From positions 30,652 to 94,651 of the forward strand of contig JBCBFT010000012.1 of NCBI GenBank assembly GCA_038527485.1: DNA of 64,000 bases. The letters run 5' to 3'. Below are positions 43,215 to 52,681 of the stretch, piece after piece. This stretch comes from JALEFZ01 sp038527485. GTDB taxonomy: Bacteria; Bacteroidota; Bacteroidia; J057. Made by a program: the position numbers and the translations under genes. The notes under the pieces were generated by a model. It worked only from the letters and a program-made list of their open reading frames with translations. It did no database searches and was not told the DNA's origin. The stretch's first letter is position 1; every line of letters starts with the position of its first letter.

Positions 43215-44741
43215 ATGAAACGCCCAGACCCACTTCACGAACTTATCCAAACTCTGAGTATGTCAGAGAAACGGTACTTCAAAATTTTTGCTCAGCGTCA
43301 CACGATGGGTGAAGAGAATAAGTATGTTTCCCTGTTCGATGCGATATGTGAAATGGAGATCTTTGATCAGGAAGTGTTGAAGGAAAAACTAACAGAGGAG
43401 GGGTTATCTATTGGTTTTCTTTCTGCAGATAAAAATTATCTCTACCAACTCCTGCTCAAGAGTTTGAGTGGTTTTCATGCCAGTAAAACGAACAGCCTAA
43501 AAGTAAAAGAAACGCTACATCAAATAGAGATTTTATACGAAAAAGGCTTGTATCCCCAATGTCTGGCCCTGATTCAAAAAGGGCAAAAAATTGCTGACCA
43601 ATACGATCTCTATCCCGTCTACCTAGAACTTTCCAATTGGGAGAGAAAAGTACTGATCCAGCAGAGTAGGACTGACGAAGTCAAGGCGGCGCTGTCAAGT
43701 GCAGCAGATCGTTTGGCACTCCTCGACAATGTCAACGCCTTCATGCAGCTCTACTACAGAATGTATGCGCTGCGCCAAGAAATACCCAAGGCGCGCAACC
43801 CAGAAGATCGAGAACAGTTTGACGACTTGATCGCACACCCTTTCCTAGAGGATGAGAGAATTGCACTTTCTTTCCAGGCTAAGCTCCATTTCTGGAGGAT
43901 ACATGCTTTATACCATTTGGCTACAGACCATCCTGAAAAGGAACTTCAAGCTTATAGACAACTACTAGAATTAATGGATTCTAGTAAAGATTATGCGCAA
44001 GAATTCCCTTATGACTATGTGAGTATTTATGGGCGAATTTTGACGCTGAAACAAAATGCCTCAGATGAGGAATTCCTACAAACGTTGGATTTTCTACAGA
44101 GATTTCCTGAGCGCATCAAGAAATCCCGTCGCAATGTGAACTTTAGGGCACAATCAGACGCCATGCGTATTTCGCTTCAACGGCTCATCTACCTGGGCAG
44201 ATTTCAAGAGGCAGTAAAAACCCATGGACAAAGGGAAGGATTCATCAAAAAGAACCGCTCCATGTATACTTCGGAGGAGTATGTTCAAATCCAATACCTG
44301 ATGGCTTATACCTGGATAGGGGCAGGTGAATACAGAAAAGCACTTCCGATCATCAATTCAGTGATCAATGAGACACATGATAAAGTGGCTCCTGACTATC
44401 AGGCTTTTGCTAGAGTTTTGAATATGGTGATTCATTATGAGCTACAGAACTATACCCTCATGAAATATGCAGGGGATATGGCTATCCGATTGCTCCAAAG
44501 GAGAAAAAGGTTGAGTCCTAGTTTGAAAGCCATTTTTCGAATGTTTAAAAAGCTGGCCCGTTTTGAAGGACAGTCAGCAGGGGAGATTATTGGCACTTTA
44601 AAAGAAACCAAACAGACACTGATTCTTTTGTACGAAGATCCTTACGAAGCGCAATTTCTACAGATTTTTGACATCCTATCTTGGATAGATAGCAAAGTCA
44701 AGAATATCAGTCTTCAAACTGCGAGACAGCAGCATATTTAA
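43215..44741 (+). CDS. Helical-repeat protein of unknown function
   Basis: A 508-residue, all-helical cytosolic protein beginning DPLHELIQTLSMSEKRYFKI, a pattern I recall from uncharacterised Bacteroidota proteins. TPR-like helix pairs run through most of the length (for example KGLYPQCLALIQKGQKIAD, AGEYRKALPIINSVI). No catalytic motif. It may be a scaffold. The last 4 bp overlap the convergent lipoprotein gene. Confidence 0.65.
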   Translation: MKRPDPLHELIQTLSMSEKRYFKIFAQRHTMGEENKYVSLFDAICEMEIFDQEVLKEKLTEEGLSIGFLSADKNYLYQLLLKSLSGFHASKTNSLKVKETLHQIEILYEKGLYPQCLALIQKGQKIADQYDLYPVYLELSNWERKVLIQQSRTDEVKAALSSAADRLALLDNVNAFMQLYYRMYALRQEIPKARNPEDREQFDDLIAHPFLEDERIALSFQAKLHFWRIHALYHLATDHPEKELQAYRQLLELMDSSKDYAQEFPYDYVSIYGRILTLKQNASDEEFLQTLDFLQRFPERIKKSRRNVNFRAQSDAMRISLQRLIYLGRFQEAVKTHGQREGFIKKNRSMYTSEEYVQIQYLMAYTWIGAGEYRKALPIINSVINETHDKVAPDYQAFARVLNMVIHYELQNYTLMKYAGDMAIRLLQRRKRLSPSLKAIFRMFKKLARFEGQSAGEIIGTLKETKQTLILLYEDPYEAQFLQIFDILSWIDSKVKNISLQTARQQHI

Positions 44742-45193
44742 TCCTCCGTTTCACTTTCGTAGTAATAGTCGTAGATGCCAAAATCAATTTGGTCCTGTAG
44801 AAAAGTATAGCGATACAAGACTTCTTCCGTCGTCCCTACCCAAACTTTACATTCTTTATAAAACTTCGGATTAGTTGTACGTGACCAAATAGACTGTGCT
44901 ACTTTTCGTGCGGCCCAGGGAAGAGATTCTGCTTCCATACTATCCAGGCGGGCACTGTTAGAAATATCAACCACGAGGTAGGGATCTACTTCCTCGTTGT
45001 AGTCGTACATGTGATCAAAAATATGCACCTTCTCAGCATTCAAGGCACGAATATAGGCTTTCACTTCTTCCCGATCTGAATCGTACATAGTCACCAATTC
45101 TTCAATGAGAATAGGCTCTTCTTGCTCTGAGGGAGGATCACATGAGGTAATGAGCAGAAATAGTAGTCCAATGTAGGGGGTATATCGCTTCAT
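44738..45193 (-). CDS. Hypothetical lipoprotein
   Basis: A 151-residue protein with a lipoprotein signal (LLITSC, Cys18) followed by an acidic linker. The body is rich in acidic and aromatic residues and ends YDYYYESETED. No family recognised. The stop overlaps the end of the convergent helical-repeat gene by 4 bp. Confidence 0.6.
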   Translation of the reverse strand: MKRYTPYIGLLFLLITSCDPPSEQEEPILIEELVTMYDSDREEVKAYIRALNAEKVHIFDHMYDYNEEVDPYLVVDISNSARLDSMEAESLPWAARKVAQSIWSRTTNPKFYKECKVWVGTTEEVLYRYTFLQDQIDFGIYDYYYESETED

Positions 45194-45214
45194 GGTCCAT
45201 GATTGGTAAAAAAG

Positions 45215-45239
45215 AAACCCGCCAATAGAGGGCAGGTTT
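45215..45239 (-). terminator. Intrinsic terminator of the Nfu gene
   Basis: AAACCCGCC/GGCAGGTTT stem with one mismatch and a 7-nt loop; on the minus strand it is followed by CTTTTTT. It lies 31 bp beyond the Nfu stop. Confidence 0.65.
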
Positions 45240-45270
45240 TAACGAATGTAATGAATATTTTCTGTTTTGA

Positions 45271-45825
45271 CTATACAGCCTCAACCATTTTGACCTCTGG
45301 GACCAATCTTGTCATCAAGCCCTCGATTCCATCCTTTAATGTAACGACAGAAGAAGGACAGCCCGAGCAAGAGCCCAAAAGTTTTAATTTCAAAATACCT
45401 TCTACAAAATCTTCATAGACAATGTCGCCTCCATCGTATGCTACGGCTGGACGAACGTGTGTCTCAAGCACTTCTTTGATTTTGCGCGTGATTTCATCGT
45501 CATCTTCAGGTATGGCCGCCATCTGATCTTGTTCCGCCAATTTGCCTGTGATGACAGGCTCCTCGCTCGCTAGGTAGGACTTGATGAGGTCCTTGACCAT
45601 GGGGATAATCTCTTCCCACTGAAACTGGTCATGCTTGGTGACAGTCACAAAATTTGCACTAATGAAAACGCGGTCTACGAAGGCGAAGTCAAATAGCTTC
45701 TGGGCTAGTGGAGAGTCGCCTGCTTCTTCTACGGTAGGGAAGTCTGCAGAACCCTGACGTAGGAAGGTTGTGCTCGTCACAAACTTCAAGGAAGTCGGAT
45801 TCGGGGTGATTTCTGTATAGATCAT
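45271..45825 (-). CDS. Nfu-type iron-sulfur cluster carrier
   Basis: A 184-residue protein. Residues 1-85 form the Nfu N-terminal domain (TPNPTSLKFVTS, FLRQGSADF, VDRVFISANFVTVTK), and 108-184 the NifU C-terminal domain with the cluster-binding Cys153 and Cys156 (GSCSGCPSS). It delivers Fe-S clusters to target enzymes in the cytosol. Standard length and architecture, single-gene unit with its own terminator. Confidence 0.93.
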   Translation of the reverse strand: MIYTEITPNPTSLKFVTSTTFLRQGSADFPTVEEAGDSPLAQKLFDFAFVDRVFISANFVTVTKHDQFQWEEIIPMVKDLIKSYLASEEPVITGKLAEQDQMAAIPEDDDEITRKIKEVLETHVRPAVAYDGGDIVYEDFVEGILKLKLLGSCSGCPSSVVTLKDGIEGLMTRLVPEVKMVEAV

Positions 45826-46022
45826 AATCTGATTGTCAATTGGAAAATATCAATGGAGACCCAAACAAAGGCCAACAATTCATATTCGAAAATGCATATT
45901 CTAACTACGAAACGCAAAGGAAGGCAAAAAGTTGGGGTAAAAAAGATCTAGGAACGAATGATTCCATCCGCATGTAATCCAGATACTTTTCTCCATCTGT
46001 CCTATTGGTACCTAACAGATGC

Positions 46023-46886
46023 CTACCCAATGATCATATTGGGGCGATAGGTCGGAATCTGCTCGATTCCCTGCTGCTCTACACGGACGATGGCAGTAAA
46101 ATGAGCTTCCGCGATTTTTTGTCGAACCTCGTCTTTCATCAGGTTAAGTGTCTCCTCTTCGTGGGTGTAAAAGCCATTTTCTGTCAGCACTGCGGGCATA
46201 CTGGTCTTTCTCAATACATAAAAAATCTTTGAGCTGCCTGATTGATGGCTACGAATTCCACGGTCTTTAAAGGTAGGTAAAAAATTAACCATCGCTTGCT
46301 GGAAAGCAGAGGCGAGACGAATACCTGTTTTACTGTTGGGATAGTACCAAGTTTCAAGACCTTGGACGTCATTGTTCCAGCTAGAGACACTTGCCGCATT
46401 GGCGTGAATGGATAGATAAATCTTTGGAAGGCCCAAAGGAGATTGAAACTGATTAGCGCGTGCTACGCGTTCTCTCAAAAATGAGCCTACATTGTCCTCA
46501 GGAACTACATTAAAATACTGAAGTCCTTTATCATCCATAAGTTTCATGATCCTCCGTACGATGTCCCTATTAAACTCCCACTCTTCAAACCGCACATTTT
46601 CGCCTGCTTCATTCTTCCAAAATGGAGAGCGCTTCCCATCTTGCTCGCTGCCATGTCCATTGTCTAGACACCAAACAAACTTAGGCTGGGTGATCGTAAT
46701 TTCGTCTAGATTGAGCGATGCTGCTTCTGGTGCATTCAGTCCTCGACTTCTCACGAGGGGCGCATCAGGCTCAAAAGTTTTGACCACCATGGGGTCCATC
46801 AGGTCGCTGGCATCTTCAACGATGGTATCGCTATCTGAACCTGACTGAAATAAATTGCGAAAGAAGCGGGAAATTCGTTCAAACAT
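46023..46886 (-). CDS. N-acetylmuramoyl-L-alanine amidase (Amidase_3) without signal peptide
   Basis: A 287-residue zinc amidase that cuts the bond between muramic acid and the stem peptide. Zinc-site candidates are His78 (WCLDNGHGS), a Glu in EEWEFNRDI (about 102-104) and His161 (LSIHANA); Glu236 in AVLTENGFY is catalytic. The first 65 residues are charged and low in structure, with no signal peptide, lipobox or membrane helix. Either export is by an unusual route or lysis, or a true start with a signal was missed; no in-frame upstream candidate was seen. Confidence 0.85.
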   Translation of the reverse strand: MFERISRFFRNLFQSGSDSDTIVEDASDLMDPMVVKTFEPDAPLVRSRGLNAPEAASLNLDEITITQPKFVWCLDNGHGSEQDGKRSPFWKNEAGENVRFEEWEFNRDIVRRIMKLMDDKGLQYFNVVPEDNVGSFLRERVARANQFQSPLGLPKIYLSIHANAASVSSWNNDVQGLETWYYPNSKTGIRLASAFQQAMVNFLPTFKDRGIRSHQSGSSKIFYVLRKTSMPAVLTENGFYTHEEETLNLMKDEVRQKIAEAHFTAIVRVEQQGIEQIPTYRPNMIIG

Positions 46887-47031
46887 GGAAGAATGGTTTC
46901 AATGAGTACCCAATATAGATAAAAATACGAGTGTGTGAAATGCTCCATGTATCCTGATGCCATTTCACTCTTTGGAGTTTCAAAATTCCCCCTTATTTTT
47001 CCCCTATTACCTCTCGTACAAGATAAATCAC

Positions 47032-48174
47032 ATGCTCAAGCTCGTCATCGCACCCGATTCCTTCAAAGATGCCTTATCAGCCTTCGATGTGGCGAGTGCC
47101 ATAGGAGAAGGTATCCAGCAGGCAAATATACCTGTAGAACTTTTCCTCCTTCCGATGGGCGATGGGGGAGAGGGTTTTTCAGATTTATTTACCTATTATC
47201 GTAAGAGTCAGACGATTCACTTACCTGTACAGGACCCCTTGGGGCGACCCATCGAGGCACAATATGCACTTTCAGAAGATGGGCAGATTGCCTGCATAGA
47301 AATGGCACAGGCCGCCGGACTGGAACTTCTTTCCCATACAGAGAGAAACTGTATGTATACAAGCACCTTTGGGACGGGAGAGATGATCCGTGATGCACTG
47401 GATAAAGGCGTACAAGAGATCATCATCGGTTTGGGGGGAAGTGCCACCTGCGATGCGGGCGTAGGCATGGCCAATGCCTTGGGATACAGATTTTATAATG
47501 GCGATGGAATACTTATCCAACCTGTGGGAAAGGATCTGAAAGATGTAGCACAGATCAACATCCAGCATATACATCCACGCTTGCCAAGTGTCAAGGTCTA
47601 TATTGCTTCAGATGTGGAGAATCCATTGTATGGCCCGAGCGGCGCAGCGCATGTGTTTGGTCCACAAAAAGGGGCGAGCTCCGTAGAGGTTCTGCATCTC
47701 GATCAAGGTTTGCAACATATGGATACACTCTTGAGTAGACTTGTAGATCAACCAGTAGGGCAAGTTCCAGGTGCAGGGGCAGCTGGTGGCATGGGAGCCG
47801 GCTGCATGAGTTTCCTTCAGGGTGAATTGATATCAGGTGCTACCCTTGTCGGTGGATGGGCGCATCTTGAAAAGCACTTGGTAGGAGCCGATCTTGTGAT
47901 TACAGGGGAAGGAAAATTAGACACACAAAGTAAGGATGGTAAACTCATCAGTTATATTCTGAAAGCTGCGCAGAAAGCGAAGGTGCCTGTCATGGCACTT
48001 TGTGGGACATTAGGATTGGATGCTGAAGGTCTAGAAGCCATGGGACTCGTCTTTGCACAATCCATCCTTACCAAACCCTCTGATCTTCCAGCAGCGTTAA
48101 AATTTACCCGAGAAGGCCTTAAGCTGGCCGCTTATTCTGCTTTCAGACTATATAATCTCGGACGAAGTATGTAG
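47032..48174 (+). CDS. Glycerate kinase
   Basis: A 380-residue type I (GarK-like) glycerate kinase that phosphorylates D-glycerate, here probably to 2-phosphoglycerate. Motifs: LVIAPDSFKDALSAFDVA at the N-terminus, PMGDGGEGF, IIGLGGSATCDAGVGMA, GAAGGMGAGC and VITGEGKLDTQSKDGK. The ATG at 47032 gives the normal start LKLVIAPDS. The downstream lipoprotein-SCO1 operon begins 36 bp after the stop, so read-through is possible. Confidence 0.92.
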   Translation: MLKLVIAPDSFKDALSAFDVASAIGEGIQQANIPVELFLLPMGDGGEGFSDLFTYYRKSQTIHLPVQDPLGRPIEAQYALSEDGQIACIEMAQAAGLELLSHTERNCMYTSTFGTGEMIRDALDKGVQEIIIGLGGSATCDAGVGMANALGYRFYNGDGILIQPVGKDLKDVAQINIQHIHPRLPSVKVYIASDVENPLYGPSGAAHVFGPQKGASSVEVLHLDQGLQHMDTLLSRLVDQPVGQVPGAGAAGGMGAGCMSFLQGELISGATLVGGWAHLEKHLVGADLVITGEGKLDTQSKDGKLISYILKAAQKAKVPVMALCGTLGLDAEGLEAMGLVFAQSILTKPSDLPAALKFTREGLKLAAYSAFRLYNLGRSM

Positions 48175-48210
48175 TTTTACAACCCAAGTTTTACTCAATT
48201 ATTAGACATA

Positions 48211-48669
48211 ATGAACATTAAATATTTCATTCCTGTTTTTGCTATTGTGCTGACTTTATTTTCCTGCAATGATGGAAAACAACAAGTAGCTGAGTTGACA
48301 GATCAAGTGATGGATATCCATGATGAAGCGATGGAGCACATGATGGAAATGAAAATGATGAAGCTCAATTTGGAGAAGCAGTTAGAAGAGGGAAATGCCA
48401 ATGCCGCGCTAGATTCTACGAAGATCGTTCAACTACATACCAGTGTAGAAGCGCTCGAAAAAGCCGAATCTCATATGCGTCAGTGGATGCGAGACTATGA
48501 AGCCCCTCACAATATGCCCACGGATAAGGCTATGACTTATCTCAACGAACAACTCAAAGACATCCAGTTAGTAAGCAAGGAAGTAAATGAAAGTATGGCG
48601 CAAGCCAAACCTTTGATCAAAGAGGACACACCCAAAAATGATGAAAATGAGACAACCAATGAGGAATAG
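48211..48669 (+). CDS. Coiled-coil lipoprotein (annotated elsewhere as viral A-type inclusion protein)
   Basis: A 152-residue lipoprotein (LTLFSC, Cys19) whose body is one long helical, Met- and Glu-rich region (EAMEHMMEMKMMKLNLEKQL) with a disordered acidic tail. The database name used for similar proteins comes from coiled-coil similarity only. It begins the operon with SCO1 and cytochrome c, so it may take part in copper handling or oxidase assembly; the Met-rich stretch would fit copper binding, which is inference. Confidence 0.7.
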   Translation: MNIKYFIPVFAIVLTLFSCNDGKQQVAELTDQVMDIHDEAMEHMMEMKMMKLNLEKQLEEGNANAALDSTKIVQLHTSVEALEKAESHMRQWMRDYEAPHNMPTDKAMTYLNEQLKDIQLVSKEVNESMAQAKPLIKEDTPKNDENETTNEE

Positions 48670-49309
48670 CTTTTTCTTTCTATTAATAATTGCCTGGGGG
48701 GGTATTGCATGCAATTCACAAGAGGTAGTAGAAAAGCCCCTGCCTATTTTGGGGGAGAAGACCATTACGCCTGAAGGAGATACGCTTTTGTATCAGATCC
48801 CTCCTTTTGCGTTTGTAGATCAGGATTCCAACATGATTTCGGAGAAGGATGTAGCAGGTAAATTTTACGTAGCAGACTTTTTCTTTACTACCTGCCCTTC
48901 TATTTGTCCAAAGATGAGCGCAGAGATGGTTCGTCTACACGATGAATTTCTTAAGGAGGATCAGCTACTTTTACTGTCGTATTCTCTCGATCCCGAGTAT
49001 GATACAGTAGCCGTATTAAAGGATTATGCGACAAAGCTCGGAGTGAATACGGAAAAGTGGCATTTACTGACAGGAGATGCACAAAAGATCTATGATCTAG
49101 CTTACGCTTACATGGTGAATGCTGTGAAAGACGAAACAGCTCCTGGCGGAGTGTTGCACAGCGGGGCATTTGTTTTGGTTGATCAAAATCGTCACGTGCG
49201 AGGCTTTTATGATGGAACCATTCCAGAAGAAGTGAATCGCCTCATGGTCGATATTCGCCGTCTTATCAAAGAAGAAGGTACAATCAAGGAAGAAAGTACA
49301 CAAGGTTGA
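48659..49309 (+). CDS. SCO1/SenC family copper chaperone lipoprotein
   Basis: A 216-residue lipoprotein (GGIAC, Cys18) with a thioredoxin-like fold. Copper-binding residues are Cys79 and Cys83 (TTCPSICPKM) and His167 (GGVLHSGAF). SCO proteins load the CuA centre of cytochrome c oxidase or act as thiol-disulfide reductases in the periplasm. The start overlaps the previous gene by 11 bp; an ATG seven codons further upstream is possible but adds residues before the signal peptide. Next gene starts within its stop codon. Confidence 0.9.
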   Translation: MRNSFFFLLIIAWGGIACNSQEVVEKPLPILGEKTITPEGDTLLYQIPPFAFVDQDSNMISEKDVAGKFYVADFFFTTCPSICPKMSAEMVRLHDEFLKEDQLLLLSYSLDPEYDTVAVLKDYATKLGVNTEKWHLLTGDAQKIYDLAYAYMVNAVKDETAPGGVLHSGAFVLVDQNRHVRGFYDGTIPEEVNRLMVDIRRLIKEEGTIKEESTQG

Positions 49310-49722
49310 AAATAAGAAACATCCTATATTATGGCTGGCCTGTATTGGTCGTGGGCATTGCGCTGATCTTTTATTTTCAGGATCGTACAAATCCCTCTGG
49401 TGCAGGCCAGCGTCTGTATACTACACATTGCGCCAACTGCCACATGGACAATGGACAGGGCCTTCGGCGGTTGATCCCTCCGCTGGCAGGCGCAGATTAT
49501 GTCCATGCTGCAGGAGCCGAGATGGCCTGCCTGATCCGGAATGGCATCGCGGATACGATGGTTGTAAATGGTATCACCTACTCAGGTGTGATGCCAGGAA
49601 ACACCTACTTGGATGAGGTAGAATTGGTCGCTGTGCTGAATTATATCAAACAAAGCTGGGGAAATTCAGGAGAAACCGTAACTTATCCTGAAGTCAAAAA
49701 AGCTTTGTCACAATGTCCGTAG
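49306..49722 (+). CDS. Membrane-anchored c-type cytochrome
   Basis: A 138-residue protein with one N-terminal helix (about 7-24) and a monohaem cytochrome c domain: CANCH (Cys42, Cys45, His46) and axial Met96 in GVMPGNTYL. It probably passes electrons to a terminal oxidase. The start is TTG overlapping the SCO1 stop codon (TTGA); no ATG is suitably placed. Its 3' end overlaps the dienoyl-CoA isomerase gene by 10 bp. Confidence 0.87.
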   Translation: MKIRNILYYGWPVLVVGIALIFYFQDRTNPSGAGQRLYTTHCANCHMDNGQGLRRLIPPLAGADYVHAAGAEMACLIRNGIADTMVVNGITYSGVMPGNTYLDEVELVAVLNYIKQSWGNSGETVTYPEVKKALSQCP

Positions 49723-50537
49723 ATACACACACCTCCACATTCGCCGTCTCCATCCAGGAAGCCGTAGCAACAGTTGCCTTTAATCGTCCCGAAAAAGCCA
49801 ATGCACTCCATCGCCAAGGATGGACGGATCTACAACAAACCTTCGAGTCCCTCGATGAGAATCCACAAGTACGTGCCATCGTCCTCCATGGAGAGGGCAA
49901 GCATTTTTGTTCGGGGATCGATGTCAGTATGCTGATGGAGATCGGCCAAATGGTCAATAAAGGCTGTGAAGGACGGAAACGCGAGAAGTTGCGGAAATTT
50001 ATTCTAGATCTGCAGGCGACTGTAAATGCCATTGAGTTTTGCTCCAAACCAGTCTTAGCCGCGATTCATGGTGGCTGTATCGGTGGTGGAGTAGATATTA
50101 TCTGCGCTTGTGACATGCGCTACGCCTCTGAAGAGGCCTATGTCACTGTCAAGGAAATTGACATGGGCATGGTCGCAGACTTGGGGACTCTACAGCGCCT
50201 ACCCAAACTCATCCCGCATGGTGTGGCACGAGAGTGGGCCTACACAGGGCAGAAAGTTAGTAGCCGACGTGCAAAAGAAGTGGGACTTGTAAACGAGGTA
50301 TATGCAGACAAAGCAACTCTACTCGCGGAGGTTCAGGCCATCGCCCAAGCCATTGCGGAGAAATCTCCTCTCTCTATCCGTGGAATCAAGGAAGTGATGA
50401 ACCATGCAAGGGATCATTCTGTACAGGAAGGGCTTAATTATATTGCTACCTGGAATGCAGGTATGCTCATGTCCGATGACCTCATGCAGGCGATGCAAGC
50501 ATCTATGATGAAGCAGAAACCTACTTTTGAGGACTAG
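49713..50537 (+). CDS. Delta(3,5)-delta(2,4)-dienoyl-CoA isomerase-type crotonase
   Basis: A 274-residue crotonase. The oxyanion-hole motifs are HFCSGIDVSML and AIHGGCIGGGVDII. Glu148 and Asp156 in VKEIDMGMVADLGTLQRLPK have the same 8-residue spacing and surroundings as the catalytic pair of dienoyl-CoA isomerase, which distinguishes it from hydratases. It moves double bonds in odd-position unsaturated fatty acids during beta-oxidation. Overlap with the cytochrome gene suggests one mRNA, although no functional link is obvious. Confidence 0.88.
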   Translation: MSVDTHTSTFAVSIQEAVATVAFNRPEKANALHRQGWTDLQQTFESLDENPQVRAIVLHGEGKHFCSGIDVSMLMEIGQMVNKGCEGRKREKLRKFILDLQATVNAIEFCSKPVLAAIHGGCIGGGVDIICACDMRYASEEAYVTVKEIDMGMVADLGTLQRLPKLIPHGVAREWAYTGQKVSSRRAKEVGLVNEVYADKATLLAEVQAIAQAIAEKSPLSIRGIKEVMNHARDHSVQEGLNYIATWNAGMLMSDDLMQAMQASMMKQKPTFED

Positions 50538-50995
50538 ATATCAGAAAGTGTGCGGATACTTGGCGTGATCCTTCCTTCTTTGATTTCAAGATAGCCCAAG
50601 CTGATCGGTAAACTAAACCTCTTAGGGCCAAAGCTTCCAGGGTTCATGTATAAGACACCGTCTTTATATTGGATCAGAGGTTTGTGCGTATGGCCCATCA
50701 ATACTACTTGAAAATCTGCTGCCGAAGGATCTAAATCCAGATCTTCAGGCTTATGCACCATGTAGATCAGTACTTCATCTAGCTGCACGACTTCCGTCAT
50801 CGGAAGACCTTCTGCCCATGCTCCTCTGTCTACATTCCCGCGGACGACCTTGACGGGCGCGATCTGGGCCAATTTCTCCAGGATGAAAGGCTTACCTACA
50901 TCTCCGATATGCAGGATATAATCCACATCCGAAAACCATTCTGTGATTTCATCTCTAAACTTGCCATGTGTATCTGAGATAATTCCGACTTTCAT
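50534..50995 (-). CDS. YfcE/MJ0936-type metallophosphoesterase
   Basis: A 153-residue phosphodiesterase with the full calcineurin-like metal site: Asp8 and His10 (ISDTHG), HIGDV, VRGNVDRG and MGHTHKP. Small members hydrolyse artificial phosphodiesters; the natural substrate is unknown. It directly precedes, on the same strand, the envelope gene block at 51-60.7 kb, 30 bp beyond the VWA gene's stop, so it could be the last gene of that transcript. Its 3' end overlaps the isomerase gene by 4 bp. Confidence 0.88.
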   Translation of the reverse strand: MKVGIISDTHGKFRDEITEWFSDVDYILHIGDVGKPFILEKLAQIAPVKVVRGNVDRGAWAEGLPMTEVVQLDEVLIYMVHKPEDLDLDPSAADFQVVLMGHTHKPLIQYKDGVLYMNPGSFGPKRFSLPISLGYLEIKEGRITPSIRTLSDI

Positions 50996-51025
50996 AAAGA
51001 TCCTCCAGTCAAAAAGATGGTGCTA

Positions 51026-52564
51026 TTACTTTCGAATGGCCTTTAATTCTCTCAACAAAGCCGCTTCCACATTTTCTACCGTGATTTTCTCGTGATTCCC
51101 ATTGCCATTTTCTGCAATCAAGTCAAATTGGTCTCGACGGTTGTTGCGATAGTCGCCAAAGGAGAAAATGGATAGGTAGACATTACTTTCACCAATCTTT
51201 TCAGATACCTTGAAGATTTCAGGTAGCTCGTTATCGGCATCTGTAGCTAGGATGATTCGGTTATTTCCTCCATCTATATAGTATCGCTGGGCCAGTTTAA
51301 AGGCTGATTTGAGCGCAGGTTTACGCTTAGTATCCCCCTTGGAGTTGAGCTTGTCAATGGCATTGGAGATGCGAACGCTACGCGTAGCAGGCACGCCTTC
51401 CACCAGAATCAGTGATTGGCCAGCAAAGGCAATGACCGAAATACGATCCTCTTCTCGCATGTATTGAAGAAGGTTCGTAAATGTCTCTTTGAGTAGGGGT
51501 AGCCTATTGGTCTGACGCATGGACGCAGAGACATCTAGCACCAGCACGATGTTGTTGCGCGCAACCTCACTGAAGTCATAAGCTGTGTCGGTCGGAGGGA
51601 CATATGTGGATGTAGGTGGTGCACTGACGACAGGAACAGGCTCGTCTATTTCGGGTTCTTCATCGTATGGATTAGGTTGTGGCTGGGGGGGAACAGGTAC
51701 CACTACAGGTTCTTCTTCTTGCTCTGTATATTGGTCCCATGATGGAATGTTGGGATCGGGTGTAGCTGGAGGTGTAGGGGCGGGTTTGGGTCGATTTTTC
51801 TTAACTACAGGACGACTAGCTACGGATGGAGGGGGAGGACAAGCATTGCCTTTGTGAAAATGTGTCTCATCACGATAGACTTTCTGTATTTGATTGGGCG
51901 AAAGGACATTATCCCAAACTTTCAAATCGTCCATAATCCCTTCAAAAAACTCAATAGCACCTGGAATGTCTCGTCCAATATTGAGATCTTCTCGATTGTT
52001 GACGATGGGATCACTTACGACGAATTGATTGGCACGAACCCCATTTACATAAACTGTTAAACTGTAGCCATTGAATACTGTCGCAAAGTGAAACCACTGG
52101 CCTTGAGGGAAGGATTGGCGAATGATGTCAATGGTTTTGGTCGAAGCCGTGTTGTAAGATGCCGTATTATTGGTCATCTGCACGCGATAGGCAGGGGAGT
52201 TAGGTCTCTCTGTCAATGTCTCTCCTTTGCAGATGAGGGTGACCCATTGCAATCCGTTGGAGTAGGGGAGTTTCAGCCAAGCAGCAGAAGTAAATCCTTT
52301 GTCGAGGTCTAGACTCGTATTGTGAGGAATCTTCAAGTAACCCCCTCCTTCAAAGGAAAGCGCACGACAATCATCTCCAAACTTATCGGGAACGAATCTC
52401 AAGTTCCCTATGATTTCTGCATGATTCCGCTTGCCGCTAAAATCCTGCACTTTTCCAGGCGTGCTTTTATCCATGGTCAGATGCAAAATAGGAGACTGTG
52501 CAAAGAGCGTTCCCTGCAAGATGATTCCTAACACAAGCAAGCGAATGTAGAAAGACAAAGACAT
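51026..52564 (-). CDS. Secreted LamG + proline-rich linker + VWA protein
   Basis: A 512-residue exported protein (signal peptide 1-23, GTLFAQ). Residues 24-240 are a LamG/concanavalin-like carbohydrate-binding-type domain (LSFEGGGYLKIPHNTSLDL, FEGIMDDLKVWDNVLS). Residues 245-330 are a Pro-rich linker. The von Willebrand A domain (337-512) has the metal-ion site DVSASM (344-349) and ATDAD. Such a protein could bind glycans or matrix at the cell surface. The linker phrase SAPPTSTYVPPTD resembles the one in the gene at 53251, tying the two together. An ATG eight codons upstream is possible. Confidence 0.8.
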   Translation of the reverse strand: MSLSFYIRLLVLGIILQGTLFAQSPILHLTMDKSTPGKVQDFSGKRNHAEIIGNLRFVPDKFGDDCRALSFEGGGYLKIPHNTSLDLDKGFTSAAWLKLPYSNGLQWVTLICKGETLTERPNSPAYRVQMTNNTASYNTASTKTIDIIRQSFPQGQWFHFATVFNGYSLTVYVNGVRANQFVVSDPIVNNREDLNIGRDIPGAIEFFEGIMDDLKVWDNVLSPNQIQKVYRDETHFHKGNACPPPPSVASRPVVKKNRPKPAPTPPATPDPNIPSWDQYTEQEEEPVVVPVPPQPQPNPYDEEPEIDEPVPVVSAPPTSTYVPPTDTAYDFSEVARNNIVLVLDVSASMRQTNRLPLLKETFTNLLQYMREEDRISVIAFAGQSLILVEGVPATRSVRISNAIDKLNSKGDTKRKPALKSAFKLAQRYYIDGGNNRIILATDADNELPEIFKVSEKIGESNVYLSIFSFGDYRNNRRDQFDLIAENGNGNHEKITVENVEAALLRELKAIRK

Positions 52565-52681
52565 GGAATAAGAGGTTATAGGTTTCATTCAAACGATGCT
52601 TTTCAAATAGAAAGGTTGCGTCAATTTTGCGAACATGTCACATACACACAGCTGATAGACAGATATTTGAGCAACATTCCC

